Source: Methylobacterium aerolatum
GTDB taxonomy: Bacteria > Pseudomonadota > Alphaproteobacteria > Rhizobiales > Beijerinckiaceae
Assembly (NCBI RefSeq): GCF_022179085.1
Contig: NZ_BPQE01000002.1
Location: 124,001 to 188,000 of the forward strand
Length of the DNA stretch: 64,000 nucleotides
Reading direction: 5' to 3'
The stretch's first letter is position 1. Each line of letters starts with the position of its first letter. The translations under genes and the position numbers were made by a program. Under the pieces are notes generated by a model. The model was not told the origin of the DNA. It searched no databases and saw only the letters and a list, made by a program, of their open reading frames with translations. Positions 22,180-30,732 of the stretch are shown one piece after another.

Positions 22180-23196
22180 ATGGCCGTCAACCGCCGCATC
22201 GTCCTGGCCGCCCGCCCGCATGGCGAGCCCAAGCCCGGCGACCTCCGCCTGGAGGAGGTGCCCGTCCCGCAGCCCGGCCCCGGCGAGGTGCTGCTGCGGA
22301 CGAAATGGCTCTCCCTCGATCCGTACATGCGCGGGCGCATGAGCGACGCGAAGTCCTACGCCGCCTCCGTCGAGATCGGCGCGCCCATCACCGCCGAGAC
22401 CGTGGGCGAGGTGGTCGCCTCCAACAACCCGGACTTCAAGGTCGGCGAGTTGCTCACCGCCTTCGCGGGCTGGCAGGACTACTTCGTGACCGACGGCAAG
22501 GGCTCGCGCCGGGTCGATCCGCAGGCGGCCCCGCCCTCCACGGCGCTCGGCATCCTCGGGATGCCGGGGATGACCGCCTATACCGGCCTCCTCAACATCG
22601 GGAAGCCGAAGGCGGGTGAGACCGTCGTCGTCGCGGCGGCCTCCGGGCCGGTGGGCTCCCTCGTGGGGCAGATCGCCAAGCTGAAGGGCGCGCGGGCGGT
22701 GGGCATCGCGGGCGGGCCCGACAAGTGCCGCTACCTGACGGAAGAACTGGGCTTTGACGCCGCCGTGGACCACCGGGCGCCGGATTTCGCCGAGGCGCTC
22801 GCCCGCGCCTGCCCGCAGGGCATCGACGTGTATTTCGAGAATGTCGGCGGGGCGGTGTTCGAGGCGGTGCTGCCGCTCCTCAACGATTTCGCGCGCATCC
22901 CGGTCTGCGGCCTCGTCTCCGCCTACAACCTCACCGAGGTGCCCCCCGGCCCGGACCAGCGCCCGGCCCTGATGCGGATGGTTTTGACCAAGCGCCTGCA
23001 CATCCAGGGCTTCATCGTCTGGGATTTCGCCGCGCAGGCGGAGGAGTTCCGCCGGGAGGTCGGCGGCTGGCTCAAGGAAGGCCGGGTCCGCTACCGGGAG
23101 GATGTCGTGGATGGGCTGGAGAAGGCGCCGGAGGCGTTCATCGGCATGCTGAAGGGCCGCAACTTCGGCAAGCTCGTGGTCCGCGTCGCCCCCTGA
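22180..23196 (+). CDS. NADP-dependent MDR oxidoreductase (leukotriene B4 dehydrogenase/CurA-like)
   Basis: 338 residues. It has the zinc-free MDR pattern: LSLDPYMRGRM, then GILGMPGMTAYTGL, the cofactor loop VVVAAASGPVGSLVGQIAKLKG and the GGPDKC turn, and VYFENVGGAVFEAVLPLL. This subgroup reduces alpha,beta-unsaturated ketones and aldehydes (prostaglandin reductase/curcumin reductase relatives). The ATG at 22180 is chosen because GAGAGG lies about 10 bases upstream and the protein then starts at the conserved MAVNRRIVLAARP; ATG 22147 is in frame but lacks a site. Confidence 0.9.
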   Translation: MAVNRRIVLAARPHGEPKPGDLRLEEVPVPQPGPGEVLLRTKWLSLDPYMRGRMSDAKSYAASVEIGAPITAETVGEVVASNNPDFKVGELLTAFAGWQDYFVTDGKGSRRVDPQAAPPSTALGILGMPGMTAYTGLLNIGKPKAGETVVVAAASGPVGSLVGQIAKLKGARAVGIAGGPDKCRYLTEELGFDAAVDHRAPDFAEALARACPQGIDVYFENVGGAVFEAVLPLLNDFARIPVCGLVSAYNLTEVPPGPDQRPALMRMVLTKRLHIQGFIVWDFAAQAEEFRREVGGWLKEGRVRYREDVVDGLEKAPEAFIGMLKGRNFGKLVVRVAP

Positions 23197-23284
23197 GGCT
23201 GATGGGTCGCGGGAGCGCCCGTGGCGCGCGCAGCGGCCCGCCCCTATTTCAGGAACCGACCCGCGCCCCGCATGGGATGCTCCC

Positions 23285-23944
23285 TTGGCTCCGTCTCCCC
23301 TCGCCCTCCTCGCTTCCGGTCTGCTGCTCGCCCTCGTCGGGGCGGGCACGGGGGCGATCGTCATCCAGCAGGGCTCGTCCTTCAGCCATCCCCGCAGGGT
23401 CGGCGGGCCGTTCACCCTCGCCGACCTCGACGGCAAGCCGGTCACGCAGGACGACCTGAAGGGCAAGCCCACGGCCCTGTTCTTCGGCTTCACCCGCTGC
23501 CCCGAGGTCTGCCCGACGACGCTCTCCACCCTCTCCGGCGTCCTGGAGAAGATGGGCAAGGACGCGGATCGCCTGAACGTCGTGTTCGTGACCCTCGACC
23601 CGGCCCGCGACACGCCGGACGCCCTGCGCGACTACCTCACCGCCTTCGATCCCCGCATCCGCGCCCTGCGCGGCACCGAGGCCGAGACCGCGCGGATGGC
23701 TGACCTCTTCCACGTCCACGTCAAGAAGGTGGCGGGCAAGGACGGCGACTACAGCCTCGACCACACCGCGGCGATCGAACTTTTCGACCGGACCGGGAGG
23801 GTGGTGGGCGAGATCGGCTACACGGAGAGCGAACGGACGGCGCTCGCCAAGCTCATCACCCTGGCCTTCCCCGGCCAGTGCCACCCCGGCGGCGGGGTGA
23901 GCCTCTGGGACGGCGCGGCGGACGGGACGTGCAAGGCGTCGTGA
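23285..23944 (+). CDS. SCO1/SenC-family copper chaperone
   Basis: 219 residues from a TTG; no ATG or GTG is in frame nearby. An N-terminal helix (LALLASGLLLALVGAGTGAIVI) anchors it. The copper-binding Cys72 and Cys76 in FTRCPEVCPTTL and His160 in SLDHTA are all present in a thioredoxin-like fold. SCO proteins load the CuA centre of cytochrome c oxidase. No oxidase genes are adjacent, but a TonB/PepSY/DUF2946 metal block follows at 24.3-28.7 kb. Confidence 0.92.
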   Translation: MAPSPLALLASGLLLALVGAGTGAIVIQQGSSFSHPRRVGGPFTLADLDGKPVTQDDLKGKPTALFFGFTRCPEVCPTTLSTLSGVLEKMGKDADRLNVVFVTLDPARDTPDALRDYLTAFDPRIRALRGTEAETARMADLFHVHVKKVAGKDGDYSLDHTAAIELFDRTGRVVGEIGYTESERTALAKLITLAFPGQCHPGGGVSLWDGAADGTCKAS

Positions 23945-23952
23945 GCCTTGCA

Positions 23953-23990
23953 CCGTCATGGCGGGCCTTAGCGAAGCAATCCCGGCCGAT
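23953..23990. repeat. Family A palindrome, single arm
   Basis: CGTCATGGCGGGCC then TTAGCGAAGCAATCCCGG matches the left arm of the family with several changes. Confidence 0.6.
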
Positions 23991-24071
23991 CGGGCCGCCT
24001 CCGGATCTTACCGGGACTCTCCTTCCTCCTCCTCAGCCTGAGCGTCTGGCCGGAAGAGTCGTCGTCCCCTC

Positions 24072-24163
24072 CGTCTTTGCGAGCGCAGCGAAGCAATCCA
24101 GGGATGCGCTACGGTCGGAAACGGCCCGCTGCCCTGGATTGCTTCGCTGCGCTCGCAAAGACG
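24072..24163. repeat. Family A palindrome, complete copy with perfect 31-bp arms
   Basis: The left arm (24072-24102) starts CGTCTTTGCGAGCGCAGC and the right arm (24133-24163) is its exact reverse complement; the loop is 30 bases. This is the reference copy for the family in this window. Confidence 0.92.
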
Positions 24164-24202
24164 AGGAGGGCTGCATGGGCCGCTAGGACCGTTCCGGCCA
24201 AG

Positions 24203-24266
24203 CACTGAGGTACGGCGCCACCCGCCTCCATCGAGGACCGCCGAAGCAGGCACCTCAGGATGAGGA
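24203..24266. repeat. Family B palindrome, partial copy
   Basis: The element runs from CACTGAGGTAC to GCACCTCAGGATGAGG, and the GAGGTAC/CACCTC ends are inverted. It resembles the longer copy at 53615-53724. Confidence 0.55.
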
Positions 24267-24306
24267 CAGACCGATCTTCAGGCTACGCCCCCAGACGGTG
24301 GCGCTG

Positions 24307-24333
24307 CCCTGGATTGCTCCGCTCGCCATGAGA
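24307..24333. repeat. Family A palindrome, single right arm
   Basis: CCCTGGATTGCTCCGCTCGCC then ATGAGAG matches the right arm with a short deletion. Confidence 0.55.
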
Positions 24334-24343
24334 GTGCGAGCCG

Positions 24344-26656
24344 TCAGAACGCCAGCCGCATCCCCCCCACGAACGTTCGCGGCGCGCCGGCGTAGATCGA
24401 GCCCGTGGTGGTGAAGAGCGAGGCGGTGCCGTTCTGGCGGCCGGTGGTGGCGCTGATGGAGTTGGCGAGGTTCTGCGCCGAGGCGATGTAGGTCGTGTCG
24501 AAGAGGTTGCGCACCTCGACATACAGGTTGAGCCGCTTGGCGTAGCCGCCCGTCAGCGCCGTGTCGTAGTGGACGTTGGCGTTGACCACCGCGTAGCCCG
24601 GCGCCTTCAGCAGGTTGGCGTTGTCGATGAAGAAATCGTCCTGCACCACCGTCTCGACGAAGGCGCCGAGGCCGGCGAGGGGGCCGGTCGGCACGTCGTA
24701 GCCGACGCGGGCGAGGAGTTGGTTCGCGGGCACGCCGGGAATGCGGTTCCCCGCCCGGTCGAACCGCCGTGTCAGGGCTCCGGCGCTCAGCTGCTCGACG
24801 TAGTCCGTGTAGATCTGGTCGTTGTAGCCGTAGGCGGCGGTGGCGAGCCATCCCGGCGCGAAGGCCCAGTTCACGCCGAGTTCGATGCCGCGATGCTCCG
24901 AGGCCGGGGCATTGAAGAAGTAGGTGGCGAGCCCAGCGCCGGGCGACTGCGAGACCAGCTCGTTGCGGAAGAACTCGTAGAACCCGGTGAGGCTCACCGA
25001 CACGCCGGGCAGCGGCGTCCAGTCCAGTCCGAGGTCGAAGCCCAGATTCTCCTGCGTTTTCAACTGCGTGTTGTTGCCCGGCAGGCCCGCCGGGGTGACG
25101 AACAGGTTCGAGGCGGCCGGCGTCGTGTAACCCGTCGCCACGCGGCCGCGGAATTGCCACTGGTCGTCCGGCCGGTAGACCAGGGCCAGTTCCGGCGCGG
25201 TGTTCAGGAAGGAGCGGTCGGCGTCGGCCACCGTTCGGGCGATGCCGGCGGCGGAGTAGGTGTAGGCGATGTTGCGCCCGGTGATGCGGGTCGATTCCGC
25301 ACTGATGCCAGCGACCGCCGTCCAGCGGTCCGACAGGGCGAGTTCCAGGCGGGCCCGGCCGCCGAGGTTGTCCTGCACCGCGGTCTGGTCGCCGATCAGC
25401 GCGCCGAGGCGGGGGCCGCCGTAGGGCGCGCGGGTGTTGGTGGCGATGCGGTTGTCGATGGTGTTGTAGGCGAGCGCCACGTAGCCCACCGCCGGCAGGC
25501 CGAACAGGTCGCCACGGCGGGTCAGGTCGGTGAGGAAGTTCCAGGACGGGTACGAGCCCGTGGACGAGGTCGCGTAGAACGGCTGGTCGAAGTTGCGCTC
25601 GTCGAAGCCGAGTTGCGTCCGCCACGTCGTGTAGGCGTCGAGATCGTGCTCGTAGCGCAGCGCCACGACCGTGCGCCGGTCGTTGCGCTGGAAGGAGGCT
25701 TCGCTCGCCGTGACGGGGACGGTCCGCCCGAAGGCGCCGTTGACGAAGAAGTTGGTGAGCGTGCAGCCTGGTGCCGCCGTGGCCGCCGCCGCACAGCCGA
25801 GCTGGTACGGGTTGATCCGGTACTGCGCCAGGGACGAGCGCGCCGCGAGGTTGGCGTGCAGGTCGTTGTTGATCACCTTGAGGGTGAAGCGGTTGTCCGG
25901 CGTCGGCGTATAGCTGGCGAGCAGGTTGATGGTCTGCGTGTCGTAGGAGGAATGGTCCTGGTAGCCGTTGCCGCGCACGTCGCTGGCGAACAGGCTGATC
26001 TCGACCGGACCGCTGACGCCGCCCACGGTGAAGTAGTTCGACAGGTAGCCGAAGGAGCCGGCATCGGTGCCGATCTCGTAGCCGTCGATCTCCCGCCCGG
26101 TGCGGGTGCGGAAGGCGATGGCGCCGCCGGTCGCGTAGTTGCCGAACAGGGCCGATTGCGGCCCCCGGAAGACGTCGATGCGGCTGTAGGCCCGGGGGTC
26201 GGTCAGGTCGAAGCGCGAGGCGCCGTCCGGCTGGGTCAGGATGAACCCGTCCTCCAGCACGACCATGTTCTTGATGACCCCGGTCGAGCGGGCGTTGTTG
26301 CCGCGGATCGAGACGATGACGTCGCGGGCGCCGTTGCCCTGGCGCACGGTCACGCCGGGGCTGTTCACGAGGACCGAGCCGATGCTCGTCGCCGGACGGT
26401 TGGCGATGGTGTTCCGGCGGTCGATCTCGGTCACGACCTGCCCCACCGGCCGGTCGATGACCAGGGAGGAGCCGTTCGGCGGCGCGGCCACGCCGAAGCC
26501 GCGGGACGGGGGCGGCGCGCCGACCCGGCCAGCCCCACCCTCGCCGGTGACGGAGAGTTCCTCCAGGGTCACGGCCTCCTGCGCCGTGGCCGACAGGGGC
26601 GAGGCGACGAACAGGGCGAGGACGGCCGTTGGGATCGCGGCCCGTCTGACGCTCAC
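24344..26656 (-). CDS. TonB-dependent outer-membrane receptor
   Basis: 770 residues from GTG 26656, where a signal peptide (IPTAVLALFVASPLSATAQ) begins; an upstream in-frame ATG would translate a family A palindrome. A TonB-box-like TLEELSV follows, then a plug domain (SVLVNSPGVTVRQGNG, VVLEDGFILTQPDG, VFRGPQSALFGNYATGG) and a 22-strand barrel ending in the usual terminal Phe. Substrate is not readable; no His-rich loop typical of zinc receptors is obvious. Neighbouring PepSY and DUF2946-like genes suggest a ferric siderophore or a copper or other metal chelate. Confidence 0.9.
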   Translation of the reverse strand: MSVRRAAIPTAVLALFVASPLSATAQEAVTLEELSVTGEGGAGRVGAPPPSRGFGVAAPPNGSSLVIDRPVGQVVTEIDRRNTIANRPATSIGSVLVNSPGVTVRQGNGARDVIVSIRGNNARSTGVIKNMVVLEDGFILTQPDGASRFDLTDPRAYSRIDVFRGPQSALFGNYATGGAIAFRTRTGREIDGYEIGTDAGSFGYLSNYFTVGGVSGPVEISLFASDVRGNGYQDHSSYDTQTINLLASYTPTPDNRFTLKVINNDLHANLAARSSLAQYRINPYQLGCAAAATAAPGCTLTNFFVNGAFGRTVPVTASEASFQRNDRRTVVALRYEHDLDAYTTWRTQLGFDERNFDQPFYATSSTGSYPSWNFLTDLTRRGDLFGLPAVGYVALAYNTIDNRIATNTRAPYGGPRLGALIGDQTAVQDNLGGRARLELALSDRWTAVAGISAESTRITGRNIAYTYSAAGIARTVADADRSFLNTAPELALVYRPDDQWQFRGRVATGYTTPAASNLFVTPAGLPGNNTQLKTQENLGFDLGLDWTPLPGVSVSLTGFYEFFRNELVSQSPGAGLATYFFNAPASEHRGIELGVNWAFAPGWLATAAYGYNDQIYTDYVEQLSAGALTRRFDRAGNRIPGVPANQLLARVGYDVPTGPLAGLGAFVETVVQDDFFIDNANLLKAPGYAVVNANVHYDTALTGGYAKRLNLYVEVRNLFDTTYIASAQNLANSISATTGRQNGTASLFTTTGSIYAGAPRTFVGGMRLAF

Positions 26657-26658
26657 GC

Positions 26659-26752
26659 CGTCATTGCGAACGGAGTGATGCAATCCCGGGCAGCGGGACG
26701 AAGGGATTCCTTGGCGCTTTCCTGGATTGCTTTGCCGCGCTCGCCATGACGG
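26659..26752. repeat. Family A palindrome, full copy upstream of the TonB receptor gene
   Basis: CGTCATTGCGAACGGAG starts the left arm and TCGCCATGACGG ends the right arm, with CCTGGATTGCTTTGC between. It begins 3 bases upstream of the receptor start codon, so the receptor mRNA must carry it in its leader if transcription starts further up. Confidence 0.82.
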
Positions 26753-26905
26753 AGAGCGCAAAGGGGTCGTCTCGATCTCGCGGGATGCCATGGATTCGGC
26801 TCACGGGTTGTCGGCAGGCGCGACGCGGAGGCGTGTCCGGTCTCAAGCGCGTGCAACAGGGAAGAGAAGGGTGGCGGCCCGGCGCGGTCGCCGGGCCGAA
26901 ATCGC

Positions 26906-28273
26906 TCAGGCGGCGCGGCGCATCACGGCCCGCCCGAGGGCGAGGTCGAGGGCGAGCATCGCCAGGATCGCGAGGCCGGTGAGGGGGAACAGGATCCCGA
27001 GGCCGAGGACGAGGGCGGTCACGCCCGCCACGATCCGCCGGTCGCGCGGCCAGGGCGGCACGCCGATCCCGCCGCGCGGGCGGCGCTTCCACCACATCGT
27101 CCCCGCCGTGACGGAAAGGAGGATGGTGCCGAGGCAGAAGGCCAGCATCGCGATCTGGTTCGCCCGGCCGAGATACTGCCCGAGGTGGATGCCGATGCCG
27201 TACTGCACCAGCCGACCCACCGGCCCGAGGGCCTGGAAGGGCACGTCCACCAGGGCCTTGCCGGTGTACTGGTCGAGGGAGACCACCCGCTGCCGGGCGA
27301 CGTCCTTCGGGTAGACCGCCGCCGCGTAGACGCCCTGCGGCCCGACCGGCAGCGACAGCTCGTAGCCCGGCGCCACCCCCATCCGGTCGAGGACCGCCGC
27401 CGCCTCGTCGATGCCGAGGGGGTTGCCCCCCTGCGACGGCGAGCGCGGGACCGGCGCGTCCTGCATCGTCCAGCCGGTGGACTCGAGGACCTGCGCCATC
27501 GGCACGGCGGAGACGGGCTTGTTCGCCCAGAGCGCGGTGGGCTGGCCGAGTCCGGCGACGTTCGACCAGTGGCGGAGCTGGTCGCCCCACACGATCGACC
27601 AGGGCAGCCCGGTGAGCGCCAGGAAGAGCAGCCCGCCCCCGGCCACGAACCCGGTGACGGCGTGGAGATCACGCCACCACACCCGCTTGGCCGGCGTGCC
27701 CCGCACGCTCACCACCCCGCCCTCCTGCCCGCGCGGCCACCACAGGTAGGCGCCGGTGATCACGAGGATGATCGCGAAGCCGGCCACGACCTCGATCGCG
27801 CCGTTCGCCACGGGCCCGAAATAGGCGAGGCTGTGCAGGCGCTTGACCACGGTGAAGAACTCGGAGTCCCGGTCCAGCACGTCGAGCACCGTGCCGTCGG
27901 CGGGATCGAGATAGACCAGCATCCGCCGCGGACCCTCGGCGAGGCTCACCACCGCCGAGCCGGTCGGATCGGCGGGGCCGGTATAGGACACGGGCGTGCC
28001 GCCGGGCACCGCCTGCATCGCCTCGAAGATCAGCCGGTCCGGCCCGAGGGGCTTGGCCACGGGCGCCACCACCGTGCGGTGGGCGAAGACGGTGGCGTTG
28101 ATCTCGGGTCTGAACAGGTACAGCGCCCCCGTCGCCGAGAGGGTCACGAGGAAGGGCAGGCACAGCAGTCCGGCATAGAAATGCCAGCGCCAGACCGCGC
28201 GGTACACGGCCTCGCGCGAGACGCGCGCGGTCCGTGCGACGCCGGAGGCGTGGCCGGAGAGCGACAGAGACAT
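26906..28273 (-). CDS. PepSY-associated membrane protein (metal/siderophore reductase-like)
   Basis: 455 residues with four to five long helices. WRWHFYAGLLCLPFLVTLSATGALYLF at the start, a PepSY-rich periplasmic part, HAVTGFVAGGGLLFLALTGLPWSIVWG, and GTMWWKRRPRGG with two hydrophobic stretches at the end are the hallmarks of the PiuB/PepSY_TM family. These proteins lie beside TonB receptors and are thought to reduce or release imported metal at the inner membrane. It precedes the receptor gene by 249 bases and follows the DUF2946-like gene by 43. Confidence 0.9.
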   Translation of the reverse strand: MSLSLSGHASGVARTARVSREAVYRAVWRWHFYAGLLCLPFLVTLSATGALYLFRPEINATVFAHRTVVAPVAKPLGPDRLIFEAMQAVPGGTPVSYTGPADPTGSAVVSLAEGPRRMLVYLDPADGTVLDVLDRDSEFFTVVKRLHSLAYFGPVANGAIEVVAGFAIILVITGAYLWWPRGQEGGVVSVRGTPAKRVWWRDLHAVTGFVAGGGLLFLALTGLPWSIVWGDQLRHWSNVAGLGQPTALWANKPVSAVPMAQVLESTGWTMQDAPVPRSPSQGGNPLGIDEAAAVLDRMGVAPGYELSLPVGPQGVYAAAVYPKDVARQRVVSLDQYTGKALVDVPFQALGPVGRLVQYGIGIHLGQYLGRANQIAMLAFCLGTILLSVTAGTMWWKRRPRGGIGVPPWPRDRRIVAGVTALVLGLGILFPLTGLAILAMLALDLALGRAVMRRAA

Positions 28274-28316
28274 GAGAAGGTCCGCAGGCTGAACGATCGG
28301 GTGAAGAGGCGATCGG

Positions 28317-28682
28317 TCAGGCGGCGGGCGGACCTCGGGGTGTCGCGGCGCGGTTGGGCGGACCGCGGACGGGGGGCCGCTCGGCCACCCGCCAGACCTG
28401 GGCCGTGGCCCGGCGCCAGGGCGCCGCGATCCTGACGAATTCGGGAACCGGCCCGAGCAGGGGCTGCGCCGCATGGGCGGCGAGGCAGCAATGGTGCTGC
28501 GGGCAGGCGGTCCGGTCCTCGCCCGCCGGCGTGTCGTGCGTGGCGCAGATCACCTCCCCGGCACTGGGAAGGAGCGGCAACGGCTGGAGCGAGACGAGGA
28601 AGGCCTGCAACCACAGGCCGTATAGCGCGGCCACGGCGAGGACCGCGCGGTATCGAACCGATCGGTCTGAAGGCCGGCGCAT
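28317..28682 (-). CDS. DUF2946-like small membrane protein
   Basis: 121 residues. An N-terminal helix (RYRAVLAVAALYGLWLQAFLVSLQPL) is followed by ICATHDT, CPQHHCC and LAAHA, a Cys/His-rich pattern resembling DUF2946, which often accompanies copper-type TonB receptors. The C-terminal third is Arg/Pro-rich and low in complexity. ATG 28682 is chosen because the helix starts 12 residues later. It lies between znuB (100 bases upstream) and the PepSY gene. The family assignment is from pattern only. Confidence 0.6.
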   Translation of the reverse strand: MRRPSDRSVRYRAVLAVAALYGLWLQAFLVSLQPLPLLPSAGEVICATHDTPAGEDRTACPQHHCCLAAHAAQPLLGPVPEFVRIAAPWRRATAQVWRVAERPPVRGPPNRAATPRGPPAA

Positions 28683-28782
28683 GGCGCCATCCTTGGAGGC
28701 CGGGCGCGCCGCCGTCAACGGCGAACCGGTGACCGGCCAGGGCCGCGTCCACCGGAACCGCTCATGGAGGGGCGGCACAGGC

Positions 28783-29646
28783 TCACGCCTCCAGATGGCC
28801 GCCGCGCACGAGGCGCCGCAGCAGGCCGCCCTGGGGCCCGGCCAGCATCGAGGCCAGGTAGAACGCGCCCGCCGTCAGCACGATCGCCGGGCCGGAGGGC
28901 AGATCGAACCGGTAGGACAGGCCGAGGCCGCACACGCTCGACAGGCAGGCGATCAGCACCGCCGCCGCCATGGTGCCGCCGAGGTCTCGCGCCCAGAACC
29001 GCGCGGCCACGGCCGGCAGCAGCATCAGCCCCACGGCGAGTAGGGTGCCGAGCGCCTGGAACCCGCCGACGAGGTTCACCACCACGAGGCCGAGGAAGGC
29101 CAGATGCACCGGCCCGCCCGCGCGGCTGACGCTGCGCAGGAAGACCGGATCGACGCATTCCATCACCAGCGGGCGATACATCACCGCCAGGGTGAGCAGG
29201 GTCAGCGTGCTGATTCCGCCGAGGAGGTAGAGGGTCGGGTCGTCGAGGGCGAGGACCGAGCCGAACAGGAAGTGCATGAGATCGACCTGCGAGCCCCGCA
29301 GGGAGACGAGCAGCACCCCGCCCGCCAGGGAGATCAGATAGAAGGCCGCGAGGCTCGCATCCTCCCGCAGGACCGTGCTGCGGGTCACCGCCCCGGCGAG
29401 CAGCGCCACGACAAGACCCGCCACGAGGCCGCCCACGGTCATGGCGGGCAGCGACAGGCCGGCCACCAGGAAGCCCGCCGCCGCGCCCGGCAGGATGGCA
29501 TGGGCCATCGCGTCGCTCATCAGGCTCATCCGCCTGAGCATCAGGAACACGCCCACCGGCGGCGCCGAGACGGAGAGGGCGAGGCAGCCCGCGAGCGCCC
29601 GGCGCATGAAGCCGAACTCGATGAAGGGCGTGAAAGGGTCGATCAC
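28783..29646 (-). CDS. znuB: Zinc/manganese ABC transporter permease
   Basis: 287 residues with about eight helices, ABC-3 family: FMRRALAGCLALSVSAPPVGVFLMLRRMSLMSDAMAHAILPG is the conserved first section. GTG 29646 overlaps the ATPase stop as GTGA, so translation is coupled. It forms the membrane channel of a metal importer with the ATPase upstream; the neighbouring Zur-type regulator makes zinc the likely substrate. No solute-binding ZnuA gene is in the block. Confidence 0.9.
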   Translation of the reverse strand: MIDPFTPFIEFGFMRRALAGCLALSVSAPPVGVFLMLRRMSLMSDAMAHAILPGAAAGFLVAGLSLPAMTVGGLVAGLVVALLAGAVTRSTVLREDASLAAFYLISLAGGVLLVSLRGSQVDLMHFLFGSVLALDDPTLYLLGGISTLTLLTLAVMYRPLVMECVDPVFLRSVSRAGGPVHLAFLGLVVVNLVGGFQALGTLLAVGLMLLPAVAARFWARDLGGTMAAAVLIACLSSVCGLGLSYRFDLPSGPAIVLTAGAFYLASMLAGPQGGLLRRLVRGGHLEA

Positions 29647-30500
29647 GCGGCAGTCTCGTGCGGGTGGTCGTGACCTTGCGGATGGTCGTGGCGGTGCCCG
29701 TCGCCGTGGGCGTGGCGGTGCGGACGGACCTCGGGAGGCACGGGAGCCGCCGAGGGAGCGGCATGGCGGCTCCCGTCGCAGGGGCGGGCCTCCTCGTCCC
29801 AGGCTTCCGACAGCCTGCGGGCGCGGGCGAGGTTGTCCGCGCTCAGCACTTCGGCCGTCGGTCCCCAGGCCACGGGCTCCCGGGCGAGCAGGAGCGTCGC
29901 GGGGAAGTGGCTGCGGATCTGCCCGAAATCGTGGAGCGCCGCGACCACGGTCCGCCCCTCCCCGTGCCAGCGGCGCACGAGGCCGAGGAGATCCTCGGTG
30001 GTCCGGGCGTCGATGGCGGTGAAGGGTTCGTCGAGGAGGATGGTCCGGCAATCCTGGAGGATCAGGCGGGCGAAGAGGGCGCGGCGCAACTGCCCGCCCG
30101 AGAGCGTCCCGATGGGCCGCGCCTCGAATCCGGAAAGGCCGACGGTGGCCAGCGCCTCGCGTACACCGGCCTCGGCCCGGCGCAGGGAGCGCCAGGGACC
30201 GAGGCGGCGCCACAGACCCATAGCCGCGAGGTCCATGACGGTCAGGGGGAAGCTGCGGTCGATCGTGTCGGCCTGCGGCAGGTAGGCGATAGCGCCCCCG
30301 GCCTCGATCCGGCCGTCGAGGACCGGGATCTCCCCGATCAACCCCTTCAGCAGGGTGGACTTGCCGGCGCCGTTCGGCCCGGCGAGGGCGAGGAGGTCCC
30401 CCGGCCGGATCGTCCCGTCGAGATGATGCACCGCCGGGTGCCGGTCGTAGCCCAGAGTCAGCCCGTGCAGGCGGATTGGGAGGGGTTCGCCCGCGCTCAT
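29643..30500 (-). CDS. znuC: Zinc ABC transporter ATP-binding protein with a His-rich tail
   Basis: 285 residues. Walker A GPNGAGKST, Q-loop YLPQAD, signature LSGGQLRRALFARL, Walker B ILLDEPFTAID and the switch His (ALHDFGQ) are intact. The last 30 residues hold a His/Asp-rich tail (HRHAHGDGHRHDHPQGHDH), a plausible zinc sensor or buffer facing the cytoplasm. ATG 30500 overlaps the stop of the small membrane gene upstream as ATGA, and the end overlaps znuB as GTGA, so three genes are coupled. Confidence 0.9.
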   Translation of the reverse strand: MSAGEPLPIRLHGLTLGYDRHPAVHHLDGTIRPGDLLALAGPNGAGKSTLLKGLIGEIPVLDGRIEAGGAIAYLPQADTIDRSFPLTVMDLAAMGLWRRLGPWRSLRRAEAGVREALATVGLSGFEARPIGTLSGGQLRRALFARLILQDCRTILLDEPFTAIDARTTEDLLGLVRRWHGEGRTVVAALHDFGQIRSHFPATLLLAREPVAWGPTAEVLSADNLARARRLSEAWDEEARPCDGSRHAAPSAAPVPPEVRPHRHAHGDGHRHDHPQGHDHPHETAA

Positions 30501-30679
30501 GCGGCCAGCGCCCAGGCGATGGCCAGCCACACGCCGACCGAGAGGATCGCCGCCGCGAGCAGGCGCGCGGCGAGGCCGCTGCGGAACGGCGAAGGGCGGG
30601 ACGGCAGGGGCGGCGCAGGCGGCACGGGGGCAATCTTCGAGGGGGCGGAAGCGGACGGTCTCGGCCGCGGAAGCGGCAC
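30497..30679 (-). CDS. Small single-helix membrane protein at the head of the znu operon
   Basis: 60 residues from a GTG. A Pro/Arg/Ser-rich N-terminal half is followed by one hydrophobic helix (LAARLLAAAILSVGVWLAIAWALAA) that runs to the C terminus. The stop overlaps the znuC start as ATGA, a sign of translational coupling. It has no family I recognise. The start lies 50 bases from the divergent zur gene, so the candidate operator would control it. Small size and a low-complexity first half keep confidence moderate. Confidence 0.55.
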   Translation of the reverse strand: MPLPRPRPSASAPSKIAPVPPAPPLPSRPSPFRSGLAARLLAAAILSVGVWLAIAWALAA

Positions 30680-30719
30680 GGCGTCGCCGACCCCTGTGCG
30701 GTCCCGTCCGGGAGTGATA

Positions 30720-30732
30720 CACTGTAACAGTG
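30720..30732. promoter_or_regulatory. Candidate Zur operator between divergent zur and znu genes
   Basis: CACTGTAACAGTG is a perfect 6-1-6 palindrome around a TGTnACA core, a shape often seen in Fur-family sites. It overlaps the GTG start of zur (30730) and lies 41 bases from the first znu-side gene, so a single bound dimer could control both directions. Confidence 0.5.

Larger units (their letters stand above)
23945..24343. other. Gap of 399 bases made of dispersed repeats, no gene
   Basis: No gene is supported. The stretch between the SCO1 gene and the convergent TonB receptor gene holds three family A elements or halves (23953-23990, 24072-24163, 24307-24333) and one family B element (24203-24266), which explains nearly all of its structure. 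Confidence 0.8.

Noticed and set aside
24569-26749. Long plus-strand frame opposite the TonB receptor gene
   Set aside because: Composition is Gly/Arg/Asp-rich without any domain; the minus strand has a signal peptide, plug and barrel.
26653-26791. Upstream in-frame extension of the TonB receptor to an ATG at 26791
   Set aside because: It would translate the family A palindrome; the signal peptide starts at GTG 26656.
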